Of a DNA stretch of 64,000 nt, positions 1 through 8,101 are shown piece by piece; position 1 is the first letter of the stretch; every line of letters starts with the position of its first letter. The notes beneath the pieces were generated by a model. It made no database searches and was not told the DNA's origin. It saw nothing but the letters and a program-made list of their open reading frames with translations. The translations under genes and the position numbers were made by a program. Origin of the DNA: Stigmatella ashevillena (GTDB lineage: Bacteria; Myxococcota; Myxococcia; Myxococcales; Myxococcaceae). The stretch covers positions 1 through 64,000 of the forward strand of contig NZ_JAQNDM010000002.1 of NCBI RefSeq assembly GCF_028368975.1, given 5' to 3'.

Positions 1-140
1 CCTCGGCCTTCAACGTGGCCGACTACATCGCCTTTCTCTCCAAGGGGGTCATCGTGGAGTTCGGCCCTCCGGAGCAGCTGCGCACCTCGCAGAACGAAGC
101 GGTCAAGGTCTTCCTCCAGACCTGGTTCGGGAAGAACTAG
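1..140 (+). CDS. ABC transporter ATP-binding protein, MlaF-like (C-terminal end only)
   Basis: Only the last 45 codons are in the window, ending in TAG at 138-140; the 5' part lies upstream. The visible residues (ADYIAFLSKGVIVEFGPPEQ and the end VFLQTWFGKN) match the end of an ABC ATPase, where the D-loop/H-loop region is followed by a 'G.I.E.G.PEE' segment. The next gene on the same strand is an MCE/MlaD protein 79 bases downstream. That makes an MlaF-type ATPase of a lipid transport system the best reading. The motor domain itself cannot be checked here. Confidence 0.75.
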   Translation, partial: SAFNVADYIAFLSKGVIVEFGPPEQLRTSQNEAVKVFLQTWFGKN

Positions 141-219
141 GCAGGAGTCGGGAAATGCTGGCGCGCAAGCCCCAAATCGCTAGAGTCCCCGCGGCCGGAA
201 GCTTTTGGAGTCAACCCAG

Positions 220-1743
220 GTGAAGAAGCTCGTCACGCCGTTCCGCGTCGGACTGCTGGTCATCGCTGCCGGAGCGTTCTTCCTGGCGTTCTTCCTGTTC
301 TCGCAGAAGGGCAACCTGAGCGACGACGAGTCCATCGGGGTTTGGGCCTACTTCCGGGACGCCTCGGGTCTGAGCCCCAAGAGCCGGGTGCAGATCGCCG
401 GCATCCCCGTGGGCATCATCAGCAACATCTCCCTGGATGGCACCCGCGCCAAGGTGTTCCTGCGCATCCAGAAGGGGGTGGATATCCGCGAGGACGCTGT
501 CATCACCAAGCGCTCCGAGTCGCTGCTGGGCGACTTCCTGCTGGATCTCAACCCCGGCACCGAGCAGGCGCCCACCCTGGCCAGCGGGGGGCAGATCCGC
601 CGCGTCATCGACTCGCAGGGCATGGAGGCCGTGTTCGAGTCGCTGGGGCAGATCACCGCGGACATCCAGCAGGTGACGGGGGCGCTGCGCGAGGTGCTCG
701 GCGGCGAGCGCGGCACCGGCTCGCTCCAGCGCATCGTGGAGAACACCGTCAAGCTGTCGGACGCCGTGAACGAGATGGTGCGGACCAACGGCGAGCGGCT
801 CAACTCCATCCTCATCAACTTCGAGGGCGTCTCCGCGGATGTGCGGGGGCTGACGCGCGAGAACCAGGCGGAGGTCACCCGCATCGTCAACAACATCGAG
901 TTCATCACCAAGGACGTGCGGGAAGTGCTCGGCAGCGTGAAGAAGATCGTCGGCAGCAACGAGGAGGGGCTCCAGGAGGGCGTGGGCAGTCTGAGGGACT
1001 CGCTGGCCAAGCTGGACCGGACCCTGGGCAACCTCGAGACCATCACCACCACCGTGCGCGAGGGTGAGGGCGTGGTGGGCACGCTGCTCCAGGACCGGCA
1101 GTTGGGGCAGAAGCTCACGGAGACGGTGGAGGATGTCGCGGACTACGCCAGCCGGCTCACCGGCCTGCAGACCGAGGTGGGTGTGCAGAGCGCCTGGTTG
1201 ATGACGCAGGGGCGCTCGAAGAACACCGTCTCGCTGCGGCTCATCCCCAAGCCGGACAAGTACTACCTGCTGGAGATCATCGACGATCCCCGCGGCATGG
1301 TGGAGGTCCAGGTGGTGCAGAACAACCCACCGGATTCTGGCCAACCGGTGACCCAGACGCAGAAAATCACCAAGGAGACCTTCAAGATCTCCGCCCAGCT
1401 GGCCAAGCGCTACTACTTCACCACGCTGCGCTTCGGCCTCATCGAGTCCACCGGCGGCGTGGGCGCGGACCTGCACTTCCTGAAGGATGCGCTGGAGCTG
1501 AAGTTGGATGCCTTCAACTTCTCCGCCGAGGAGCTGCGCTACCCCCGGCTGCGCGCCACCCTGCGCGCCCAGGCGTTCGATCACCTCTTCGTCACCGTGG
1601 GCATGGACGACATCCTCAACGCCCAGCAGCGCGACACGGCCACCAACCGCCTCATCGCTGGCCGGGATGTCTTCTTCGGCGGTGGCCTCTTCTTCACCGA
1701 CGACGATCTCAAGGCGCTCATCACCTCCGTGCCCACGCCGTAG
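220..1743 (+). CDS. MlaD/MCE-domain lipid transport protein with long C-terminal extension
   Basis: Protein of 507 aa. An N-terminal membrane anchor (about residues 9-29, VGLLVIAAGAFFLAFFLF) is followed by one MCE domain (about 40-115: SGLSPKSRVQIAGIPVGII, then TKRSESLLGDFLLDLNPG). Next comes a long helical/coiled-coil stretch (about 130-320) and a C-terminal region of alternating hydrophobic strands ending in DVFFGGGLFFTDDDLKALI. Known MCE proteins bind lipids and span the periplasm with partner MlaE/MlaF in the inner membrane. GTG at 220 is chosen over TTG at 205 because GGAG at 207-210 sits 9 bases upstream and the protein then begins VKKLVTPFR. It is much longer than E. coli MlaD (about 180 aa). 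It probably shares a transcript with the ATPase gene upstream. Confidence 0.85.
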   Translation: MKKLVTPFRVGLLVIAAGAFFLAFFLFSQKGNLSDDESIGVWAYFRDASGLSPKSRVQIAGIPVGIISNISLDGTRAKVFLRIQKGVDIREDAVITKRSESLLGDFLLDLNPGTEQAPTLASGGQIRRVIDSQGMEAVFESLGQITADIQQVTGALREVLGGERGTGSLQRIVENTVKLSDAVNEMVRTNGERLNSILINFEGVSADVRGLTRENQAEVTRIVNNIEFITKDVREVLGSVKKIVGSNEEGLQEGVGSLRDSLAKLDRTLGNLETITTTVREGEGVVGTLLQDRQLGQKLTETVEDVADYASRLTGLQTEVGVQSAWLMTQGRSKNTVSLRLIPKPDKYYLLEIIDDPRGMVEVQVVQNNPPDSGQPVTQTQKITKETFKISAQLAKRYYFTTLRFGLIESTGGVGADLHFLKDALELKLDAFNFSAEELRYPRLRATLRAQAFDHLFVTVGMDDILNAQQRDTATNRLIAGRDVFFGGGLFFTDDDLKALITSVPTP

Positions 1744-1853
1744 GCGAGCCGCTTGACCGCAGGCCCCCGAACGTCGTACCCCGTCGTGGCACGGGGGCTT
1801 GCCCTGAGCGCCGTGCCGAGAGTCTTCAAACCCAGGCACTCCCAGGAAGCACC

Positions 1854-2780
1854 ATGTCTCTGCTCGTCGTCGGCTCGGTGGCGTTGGATTCGGTGGAAAC
1901 CCCCTTTGGCATCAAAGAGGAGGTTCTCGGCGGTTCCGCCACGTTCTTCTCGACTGCCGCCTCCTTCTTCAATCCGGTGCAGCTGGTGGCCGTGGTCGGT
2001 GAGGACTTTCCAGAAGCCCATGTGCAGTTTCTCCAGTCCCGGGGCGTGAACCTGGAGGGGCTGGTCCGGGAGAAGGGGCGCACCTTCCGCTGGAAGGGCA
2101 AGTACGGCTGGCAGCTCAACGAAGCCCAGACGCTGGACACCCAGCTCAACGTCTTCCAGAGCTTCTCCCCGAAGCTGCCCGAGGCCTACCGCAACACCCC
2201 ATACGTGTTCCTGGGCAACATCCACCCCCAATTGCAGAGCCAGGTGCTGGACCAGGTGAAGTCGCCCCGGCTGGTGGCCGCCGACACCATGAACCTGTGG
2301 ATCCAGAACACCCGCGCGGAGCTGCTCGAGACGCTCAAGCGCGTGAACCTGCTCTTCGTGAACGATGGCGAGGCGCGCCAGCTCACCGGTGAGCACAATG
2401 TGGTGAAGGCCGCCCGGGCCATTCTCGCCCTGGGCCCCTCCACCGTCGTCATCAAGCGCGGCGAGTATGGCGCGCTCCTCTTCGAGAAGGACCACGTCTT
2501 CGCCTGCCCGGCCTTCCCGCTGGAGGATGTGTTTGATCCCACCGGCGCGGGGGACACCTTCGCGGGCGGCTTCATGGGCACGCTGGCCACCGCGGGCCAG
2601 ATCGACCGCGACGTGCTGTGCCGCGCCATGGTGATGGGCAGCGTCATGGCCTCCTTCACCGTGGAACGCTTCAGCCTGGACCGTCTGCGCGAATTGAAGA
2701 CCCCTGAACTTTACGGCCGCTTCAATGAGTTCAAGCGCCTGACCCACTTCGAAGAGCTCCCCCTGAAGGCGCGCCAGTAG
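1854..2780 (+). CDS. PfkB-family carbohydrate/nucleoside kinase
   Basis: Protein of 308 aa starting at ATG 1854. It begins with a Rossmann-like strand (SLLVVGSVALDSVETP) and a substrate-binding GGSATFFS stretch (about 25-32). Near residue 227 it carries the PfkB signature 2, DPTGAGDTFAGGFMG, whose Asp is the catalytic base and whose GAGD forms the anion hole. The length is typical of ribokinase/adenosine kinase-like proteins. The family phosphorylates sugars or nucleosides using ATP, and the substrate cannot be assigned. It follows mlaD with a 110-base gap and precedes a probable promoter for the PilZ gene. Confidence 0.85.
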   Translation: MSLLVVGSVALDSVETPFGIKEEVLGGSATFFSTAASFFNPVQLVAVVGEDFPEAHVQFLQSRGVNLEGLVREKGRTFRWKGKYGWQLNEAQTLDTQLNVFQSFSPKLPEAYRNTPYVFLGNIHPQLQSQVLDQVKSPRLVAADTMNLWIQNTRAELLETLKRVNLLFVNDGEARQLTGEHNVVKAARAILALGPSTVVIKRGEYGALLFEKDHVFACPAFPLEDVFDPTGAGDTFAGGFMGTLATAGQIDRDVLCRAMVMGSVMASFTVERFSLDRLRELKTPELYGRFNEFKRLTHFEELPLKARQ

Positions 2781-2805
2781 ACTGGGAAAACCAGGATTTT
2801 CTGAC

Positions 2806-2834
2806 TTGACCGGGGGGAAGGTGGGCTTTATTGT
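2806..2834 (+). promoter_or_regulatory. Candidate sigma-70-type promoter upstream of the PilZ gene
   Basis: TTGACC (2806-2811) and TATTGT (2829-2834) are separated by 17 bases, which fits a housekeeping promoter. The site lies in the gap between the kinase and the PilZ gene, about 75 bases upstream of the ATG at 2913. It was found by eye only. Confidence 0.4.
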
Positions 2835-2912
2835 GCGTTCCTGCTGTTATTTTCCAGGCTCTTGGAACAGACTGAACGCACTGGGGGGTCTACCGTGGAG
2901 GAGTGTGGGGAG

Positions 2913-3254
2913 ATGGAGAACCGAAAGTACACCCGGGTCGCCTCGCGAATGCGATGCTGGTGCAAGGCGGACGAGGTCACGCTCTACTCACGGGTGGGCA
3001 ACGTGAGCGAGGGCGGCCTGTTCATGCGCACCAGCACCCCGTTGCAGACGGGCGCGCGCGCGGCTGTCCGCCTGGGCAGTGGGGAAAAGGGCGAGACGGA
3101 GTTCCAGGCGATGGCCAAGGTCGTCTGGGCACGCCAGAATGGCCAATCCCGGCCGCCCGGCATGGGATTGCAGTTTGACGCGTTGGATGACGCAGCGCGG
3201 GAGCAGCTCAGACGGATTATCTCCTACGACATGGCGGCCAGCGCCGGGGCTTGA
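2913..3254 (+). CDS. PilZ-domain protein (probable c-di-GMP receptor)
   Basis: Protein of 113 aa, essentially a stand-alone PilZ domain. The N-terminal RKYTRVASR supplies the RxxxR switch motif (about residues 4-12), and GNVSEGGLFMRT (about 29-40) supplies the (D/N)xSxxG motif; both bind cyclic di-GMP in the family. ATG 2913 is preferred to the upstream TTG at 2862 because a GGAGGAG sequence lies just upstream and the PilZ motif then starts immediately. The spacing and sequence resemble the stand-alone PilZ proteins common in myxobacteria. A diguanylate cyclase gene lies about 15 kb away (18507-19475). Confidence 0.85.
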   Translation: MENRKYTRVASRMRCWCKADEVTLYSRVGNVSEGGLFMRTSTPLQTGARAAVRLGSGEKGETEFQAMAKVVWARQNGQSRPPGMGLQFDALDDAAREQLRRIISYDMAASAGA

Positions 3255-3287
3255 GGGCCCGGACGTGGTTCTCCATCGAGGCCTTGC

Positions 3288-4019
3288 ATGCGGATCGCGG
3301 TCATCTCCGACATTCACTCCAACATCGAGGCGCTCACGGAGGTGTTGCGGACCGCGGATCACCACAAGGTGGACCGGGTCGTCTCGCTCGGGGACATTGT
3401 CGGCTACGGCGCGTCGCCCAACGAGTGCTGTGAGCTGGTGCGCTCGGTGACGGAGGTGACGTTGCTGGGCAACCACGATGCGGCGGTGGCGGGCCGCATG
3501 GACTACTCGTACTACTACGACGCCGCCCGGCACGCCCTGGACTGGTCCGCCAACGTGCTCCAGGAGGCCAACCACTCGTGGCTGCGGAGCCTGCCGTACA
3601 CCTACCGGATCGGCGAGGTGGGCTTCAGCCATGGCTCTCCCGTGGAGCCCAAGGCGTATGAGTACATCTTCGCGCTGGAGCAGGCGCGGGAGCTGACGCC
3701 GTTCGTGTCGGAGCTGCCCGAGGTTACCTTCATCGGCCACAGCCACCTGTGCAAGGCGTTCGCCATTGGCAACGGCGAGGTGAATGACGTGGTGGCCCAG
3801 AAGTTCGGCATCCGGCGGGGCTACAAGTACATCATCTCGGTGGGCAGCGTGGGGCAGCCGCGGGACTACGACAACCGGGCCTGCTTCGTCATCTGCGACA
3901 CGGACGCTCGCACGGTGGAGTACCTGCGCGTGGAGTACGACATCGAGACGGCCGCGCAGAAGATTTTCGATGCGGATCTCGCGCTGAACTTCGGCAAGCG
4001 GCTCTTCCTGGGCGTCTAA
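3288..4019 (+). CDS. Calcineurin-like metallophosphoesterase
   Basis: Protein of 243 aa with the complete metal-ligand series of the calcineurin-like phosphoesterase family: SDIHSN (D-x-H) at about 7-12, GDIVGYG at about 35-41, GNHD at about 63-66, a GFSHGSP segment, and GHSHLCKAF at about 149. YfcE-like proteins of this size are dinuclear-metal phosphodiesterases or phosphatases. The ATG at 3288 begins directly with the first beta strand (MRIAVISDIHS). It lies 33 bases after the PilZ gene and may be co-transcribed with it. The substrate is unknown. Confidence 0.85.
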   Translation: MRIAVISDIHSNIEALTEVLRTADHHKVDRVVSLGDIVGYGASPNECCELVRSVTEVTLLGNHDAAVAGRMDYSYYYDAARHALDWSANVLQEANHSWLRSLPYTYRIGEVGFSHGSPVEPKAYEYIFALEQARELTPFVSELPEVTFIGHSHLCKAFAIGNGEVNDVVAQKFGIRRGYKYIISVGSVGQPRDYDNRACFVICDTDARTVEYLRVEYDIETAAQKIFDADLALNFGKRLFLGV

Positions 4020-4040
4020 ACTGGCATATAACCGCCCCCC

Positions 4041-4760
4041 GTGCGGACCCCCAGCCTGACGTCCCTGAACCGGCCCCTGAGGGGCCTTGTGTCCATCCTG
4101 TTGCTCGTGCTGGCGCCCGTGGCGTGCCGCCGCGAGGCCGCGGCCCCCTCGGCCGAGTACGAGCAAGCCCACCAGCGCTTCAGCAAGCTCTACGGGCAGC
4201 TGCTCGACCGGGCCTTCCTCGATCCCCAGATGGCGGACATCGAAGCCCTGCTCGAGCGGGTGCCCCCGGAGAGCCTGGATGCGCAGTCGGCGCGCGAGCT
4301 GCTCCAGCGCATCCGCCAGGGGCGGGAGCGGATGGAGGCCACCCAGCAGGAGACGCAGGAGGCTGTCGACTCGGCGCGCGAGTTCCAGGACCTGCCCTCG
4401 TCCCCCCGGACCGAGGAGCCTCCGCCCCCGCCGCCTCCCGTCGCCCAGGAGCCCGTGGATGCGGGCCCCCCGGATGCGGGCGCCACGGCCGGTCCGGTGG
4501 AGGGCTCTTCGGCGTCGGAGCTGTCGTCCGGCTACCAGGGCTGCTTCCGGCGAGGCGATCAGATCAACGTCACCGGCCGGGGCATGCGGGAGTCGTGGGA
4601 GATGGCGGATCGCTTCTCTTGCAGGCAGGCATACCCCCGGTTCGCCAATCAGTTGGTGCTCGTCGAAGACGGCCGTGTGCTCTCGGTGTTAGCCAAGAGC
4701 CTGACGCGCCTCGTTCCCACGGCGCCCGATGGCGGGCCCGGGCCTGACGCGGGCCCGTGA
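4041..4760 (+). CDS. Hypothetical lipoprotein-like protein with Asp-Ala-Gly-rich linker
   Basis: Protein of 239 aa starting at GTG 4041, 21 bases after the phosphoesterase. A hydrophobic segment (LVSILLLVLAPVAC) ends in Cys29 and resembles a lipoprotein signal, but the -3 residue is Pro, so lipidation is uncertain. Residues about 35-125 are helical and charged (AEYEQAHQRF to SAREFQDL). A Pro/Asp-Ala-Gly linker follows (PPPPPPPVAQEPVDAGPPDA), and the second half has a small Cys-containing region (SGYQGCFRRGDQ, DRFSCRQAYPRF). I do not recognise the family. Such DAG-rich linkers are common in myxobacterial exported proteins. Confidence 0.65.
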   Translation: MRTPSLTSLNRPLRGLVSILLLVLAPVACRREAAAPSAEYEQAHQRFSKLYGQLLDRAFLDPQMADIEALLERVPPESLDAQSARELLQRIRQGRERMEATQQETQEAVDSAREFQDLPSSPRTEEPPPPPPPVAQEPVDAGPPDAGATAGPVEGSSASELSSGYQGCFRRGDQINVTGRGMRESWEMADRFSCRQAYPRFANQLVLVEDGRVLSVLAKSLTRLVPTAPDGGPGPDAGP

Positions 4761-4815
4761 ATCCGTGGCCGTCCGCCGGGACGGCCCCCCGAACCTTCGA
4801 GACTTCTTCATTCCC

Positions 4816-5658
4816 ATGAACGAACAGAACTTCATGAAGTTGATGCAGCTTTTGCCCAAGTCCGCCCTCTCCTCGGCGGTGGGGCTGGCCACGCGGCTGC
4901 CCGCGCCGGCTCCAGTGCACCGGGCGGCGATGAAGGCCTTTGCCCGGGCGTACAACGTGGACATGGCCGAGGCGGAGCACTCGTTCGAGCGCTATTCCAC
5001 CTTCGCGGAGTTCTTCACCCGGGGCCTCAAGCCGGGCCTGCGTCCAGTGGACGGCGGGGAGAAGGTGGTGGTGTCGCCGGTGGACGGGCGGGTGTCCCAG
5101 GTGGGCTACTCCGAGCACGGGCGGTGCCTCCAGGCCAAGGGCATCGAGTACACGGTGGATGAGCTGCTCGGGGACAAGGCCGCCGCCGCGCCGTTCCATG
5201 GCGGGGCCTGGACGACGCTGTACCTGTCCCCCCGGGATTACCACCGCATCCACGCGCCCCTGGCCGGCACCATCACCGGCTATGCGTACATTCCGGGCGA
5301 GTTCTGGCCGGTCAACCCCGCCTCGGTGAAGAACAAGCAGTCGCTGTTCTGCGTGAACGAGCGGCTCGTCACCTACCTGGACACGGTGGCCGGCAAGTGC
5401 GCCGTGGTGAAGGTGGGCGCCACGTGCGTGTCGCGCATCAAGGCCGCTTATGACGAGGTGCTCACCCACACCGGCCAGCCCGGCAAGGTGCACCGCTATG
5501 GCACCTCCCTCCCGGTGGAGAAGGCCGGGGAGCTGGGCCGCTTCGAGATGGGCTCCACCGTCATCTTGCTGTTCGAGCCCAAGCGCGTGACGTGGGACGA
5601 GAGCCTCCAGCCCGAGACGGTGGTCCGTCTGGGCAAGCGCATCGGGGAGATCGCGTGA
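4816..5658 (+). CDS. psd: Phosphatidylserine decarboxylase
   Basis: Protein of 280 aa. It converts phosphatidylserine to phosphatidylethanolamine at the inner membrane using a pyruvoyl group made by self-cleavage. Family landmarks are in order: FTRGLKPGLRPVD, SPVDGRVSQVG (catalytic Asp), DYHRIHAPLAG (catalytic His) and FEMGSTVILLFEP, where Ser247 is the expected cleavage and pyruvoyl residue. The usual motif is LGST; here it reads MGST. ATG 4816 is chosen over an in-frame start at 4729 because that extension overlaps the upstream gene and has no domain content. The stop overlaps the GTG of hisS. Confidence 0.93.
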   Translation: MNEQNFMKLMQLLPKSALSSAVGLATRLPAPAPVHRAAMKAFARAYNVDMAEAEHSFERYSTFAEFFTRGLKPGLRPVDGGEKVVVSPVDGRVSQVGYSEHGRCLQAKGIEYTVDELLGDKAAAAPFHGGAWTTLYLSPRDYHRIHAPLAGTITGYAYIPGEFWPVNPASVKNKQSLFCVNERLVTYLDTVAGKCAVVKVGATCVSRIKAAYDEVLTHTGQPGKVHRYGTSLPVEKAGELGRFEMGSTVILLFEPKRVTWDESLQPETVVRLGKRIGEIA

Positions 5659-6962
5659 GTCAGAAGCTCAGCGGTGTGAAGGGGATGAACGATCTTCTGC
5701 CCGGCGAGCTGGGCGGGGAGATGGCGCCCATCGAGACGTGGCAGTACGTGGAGCGCACGGTGCGCGAGCTGTTCGCCCGCTTCGGGTACGGAGAAATCCG
5801 CACGCCCATGGTGGAGGACACGGCGCTCTTCGTGCGCAGCGTGGGCGAGGAGACGGACATCGTCGGCAAGGAGATGTACACCTTCGAGGACAAGGCCCAG
5901 CGCAGCCTGTCCCTGCGGCCCGAGGGCACGGCCCCCGCGGCGCGCGCTTACATCGAGCACTCGGTGGCCAACCTGGAGCCGGTGACGCGCTGGTACTACA
6001 TGGGCCCCATGTTCCGCTACGAGCGGATGAAGACGGGCCGCTATCGCCAGTTCTTCCAGATCGGCGCCGAGGCCTACGGCTCGCGCGAGGCGGCGCAGGA
6101 CGTCGAGCTGATGGACATGGTGGTGCAACTGCTGGAGGCCCTGGGGCTCCAGGACATCTCGCTCAACCTCAACTCCCTGGGGGATGAGGCGTGCCGGCCG
6201 GCCTTCCAGCAGAAGCTGGTGGAGCACCTGACGGCGCACCGCGAGGAGCTGTGCGCGGACTGCCAGCGGCGGCTGGAGCACAACCCGATGCGGGTGCTCG
6301 ACTGCAAGAACGAGAAGTGCCAGGCCATTGCCCGCGGCTCCCCGGACATCCTCCAGTTCCTCTGCGAGCCCTGCCAGGCGCACTTCGCGGACGTACGGCG
6401 CAAGCTGGATGCGCTGAAGGTGCGCTACGTCATCAACCCGCGGATGGTGCGTGGGTTGGACTACTACACGCGCACGGCCTTCGAGTTCATTGCCTCACAC
6501 CCGGCGCTGGGAACGGCCAGCACGGTGGGTGGGGGAGGGCGGTACGACAAGCTGGTGAAGAGCCTGGGCGGGCCGGACGTGCCCGCGGTGGGGTTCGGGC
6601 TGGGTTTGGATCGGCTCACGCTGCTGCTGCGCGAGGGCGGGCAGCGCTACAGTGCGCCGCCGGACGTGTTCATCGCCGTGGCGGACGAGGGCTCCCAGGA
6701 CGAGGCATTCACCCTGGTCAGCCGCCTGCGCCGCGAAGGGCTGAAGGTGGAGTTCGACACCCGGGGCGGCAGCCTCAAGAGCCAGATGAAGCGCGCGGAC
6801 AAGACCCGCGCTCGGTTTGCCCTGGTGCTGGGGGAGGCGGAGCGCCAGGCGGGCCGGGCTCAGCTCAAGCCCATGGCGGGAGGAGAGCCCCTCTCCGTGG
6901 CCTTGGCAGAGGTGGCCCAAGCCGTACGGTCCGCCCCACCGGTTCCGTCCTCCCCGGGCTGA
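5655..6962 (+). CDS. hisS: Histidyl-tRNA synthetase
   Basis: Protein of 435 aa, a class II aminoacyl-tRNA synthetase charging tRNA-His. It shows SQKLSGVKGMNDLLPGE at the start (typical for HisS), motif 2 (MGPMFRYERMKTGRYRQFFQ, about 109-128), the HisRS-specific VRGLDYYTRTAFEF (about 263), GGGGRYD (about 294) and an anticodon-binding domain near 340-430. GTG 5655 overlaps the psd stop (GTGA), so the two genes are translationally coupled. An in-frame start at 5592 would lie inside psd. Confidence 0.95.
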   Translation: MSQKLSGVKGMNDLLPGELGGEMAPIETWQYVERTVRELFARFGYGEIRTPMVEDTALFVRSVGEETDIVGKEMYTFEDKAQRSLSLRPEGTAPAARAYIEHSVANLEPVTRWYYMGPMFRYERMKTGRYRQFFQIGAEAYGSREAAQDVELMDMVVQLLEALGLQDISLNLNSLGDEACRPAFQQKLVEHLTAHREELCADCQRRLEHNPMRVLDCKNEKCQAIARGSPDILQFLCEPCQAHFADVRRKLDALKVRYVINPRMVRGLDYYTRTAFEFIASHPALGTASTVGGGGRYDKLVKSLGGPDVPAVGFGLGLDRLTLLLREGGQRYSAPPDVFIAVADEGSQDEAFTLVSRLRREGLKVEFDTRGGSLKSQMKRADKTRARFALVLGEAERQAGRAQLKPMAGGEPLSVALAEVAQAVRSAPPVPSSPG

Positions 6963-7059
6963 CGGGCCCTCGGCGCCGTGGGAGAGGGATGGGGAGGTTC
7001 CTTTTCTCCTCAAACTTCAGGTAGGATGAACGTTCTGTTGCTCCGGGGGGGGACTCAGA

Positions 7060-7926
7060 ATGGTTCAATCGATATATGCGCGCAACAACGTGAGGGTTCT
7101 GGGTTCCCTGGGACCGCCTCTCATTTTCGCCCATGGTTTCGGTTCTGAACAACGCGCATGGCGGCACCAGGTGGCTGCCTTCCGGGACAAATACCAAATC
7201 ATTCTGTTGGATCACGTTGGCTCTGGCCGGTCGGACTTCAATGCCTACAGCGCCGATCGTTACAGCCACATCCGCCGCTATGCGGAAGACCTGTTGGAGA
7301 TCTGCGAAGAGCTGGATGTGATGGATGGCATCCTCGTGGGCCACTCCGTGAGCGGCATGGCGGGCATGCTGGCCGCCATCGCGGAGCCGAAGCGCTTCCG
7401 CCAGCTTGTCTTCGTCAAAGCCTCTCCCCGGTATTTGAATGATGGGGATTACGTGGGGGGCTTCGAGCAGCCGCAGCTCGATGCGCTCTATGCCGCCATG
7501 TCGGCGAACTTCTACAGCTGGGCCATGGGGTTCGCGCCGCTGGCGATGAACACCCCGGACATGCCCGAGCTGTCCAACGAGTTTGCCCGGACGATGTCCT
7601 CCATGCGCCCGGACATCGCGCTGTCCACCGCGCGCGTCATCTTCGAGTCCGATTGCCGTGCGGCGCTTCCGCTGCTGAAGACGCCCACCCTCATCCTTCA
7701 ATCCGGCCAGGACATCGCCGTGGCCGATGAGGTGGGCGTCTACATGGCCCAGCGCATCCCCAACGCGCAGTTGACACGCATTGATGCCCGGGGCCACCTG
7801 CCGCACCTGAGTTCTCCGGGGGTGGTGAATCAGGCCATCAAAGACTTCCTTGAAGGGAAGGCGCCAGGCCTGGAGGCACACGCCGAGGCGGCGTCGGTGG
7901 GGCGCTGGGAGCAGCGGACTGGCTGA
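7060..7926 (+). CDS. RsbQ-like alpha/beta hydrolase
   Basis: Protein of 288 aa, alpha/beta hydrolase fold. The catalytic triad is readable as Ser96 (GHSVSGMAG), Asp218 (QSGQDIAVAD) and His246 (ARGHLPHLS). These positions nearly coincide with Bacillus RsbQ (Ser96/Asp219/His247) and with the plant KAI2/D14 receptors of the same clade. It begins MVQSIYARNNVRVLG, also RsbQ-like. In Bacillus, RsbQ is needed for sensing of energy stress by the phosphatase RsbP; no RsbP is nearby, but a membrane hybrid kinase follows 171 bases downstream. A role as small-molecule receptor or hydrolase for that kinase is inference. Confidence 0.85.
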   Translation: MVQSIYARNNVRVLGSLGPPLIFAHGFGSEQRAWRHQVAAFRDKYQIILLDHVGSGRSDFNAYSADRYSHIRRYAEDLLEICEELDVMDGILVGHSVSGMAGMLAAIAEPKRFRQLVFVKASPRYLNDGDYVGGFEQPQLDALYAAMSANFYSWAMGFAPLAMNTPDMPELSNEFARTMSSMRPDIALSTARVIFESDCRAALPLLKTPTLILQSGQDIAVADEVGVYMAQRIPNAQLTRIDARGHLPHLSSPGVVNQAIKDFLEGKAPGLEAHAEAASVGRWEQRTG

Positions 7927-8002
7927 CAGTTGGTATTTCCTGCGCTCGACAGCCGTCAGCAGGATTGGTTTTCTCAGTTCGCTCGGTATTTAGGATCCCA
8001 AA

Positions 8003-8035
8003 CCCGTGGCATCCCTCAAGTATAGGGACCACGGG
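8003..8035 (+). other. Perfect-arm hairpin between hydrolase and hybrid kinase genes
   Basis: CCCGTGG (8003-8009) and TCCCT (8012-8016), separated by a two-base bulge, pair with AGGGA (8024-8028) and CCACGGG (8029-8035) across a 7-base loop. This gives 12 base pairs. No T-tract follows, so an intrinsic terminator of the hydrolase gene is unlikely in the simple sense. It may be a leader structure of the kinase mRNA or a regulator binding site. Confidence 0.5.
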
Positions 8036-8062
8036 CTCAGTCCTGAGGGGGGGGAACATTTC

Positions 8063-8101
8063 ATGTGGCAACAGCCAGGTGCTGGAGGCCGTGCGCCATG
8101 A
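8063..8101 (+). CDS. Possible 12-codon leader peptide overlapping the kinase start
   Basis: ATG at 8063, about 8 bases after a GAGGGGGGGG purine run (strong Shine-Dalgarno-like), opens the frame MWQQPGAGGRAP. Its TGA (8099-8101) overlaps the ATG of the hybrid kinase (8098) as ATGA. That arrangement would couple kinase translation to the leader. It is very short and could be chance. Confidence 0.3.
   Translation: MWQQPGAGGRAP

Noticed and set aside
211-1839. Long minus-strand open frame across the MlaD gene
   Set aside because: It is an Arg/His/Gly-rich shadow of a GC-rich gene; the plus strand has clear MCE motifs.
5592-5654. hisS start at 5592
   Set aside because: It would lie inside psd; GTG 5655 overlaps the psd stop and gives the HisS N-terminus.
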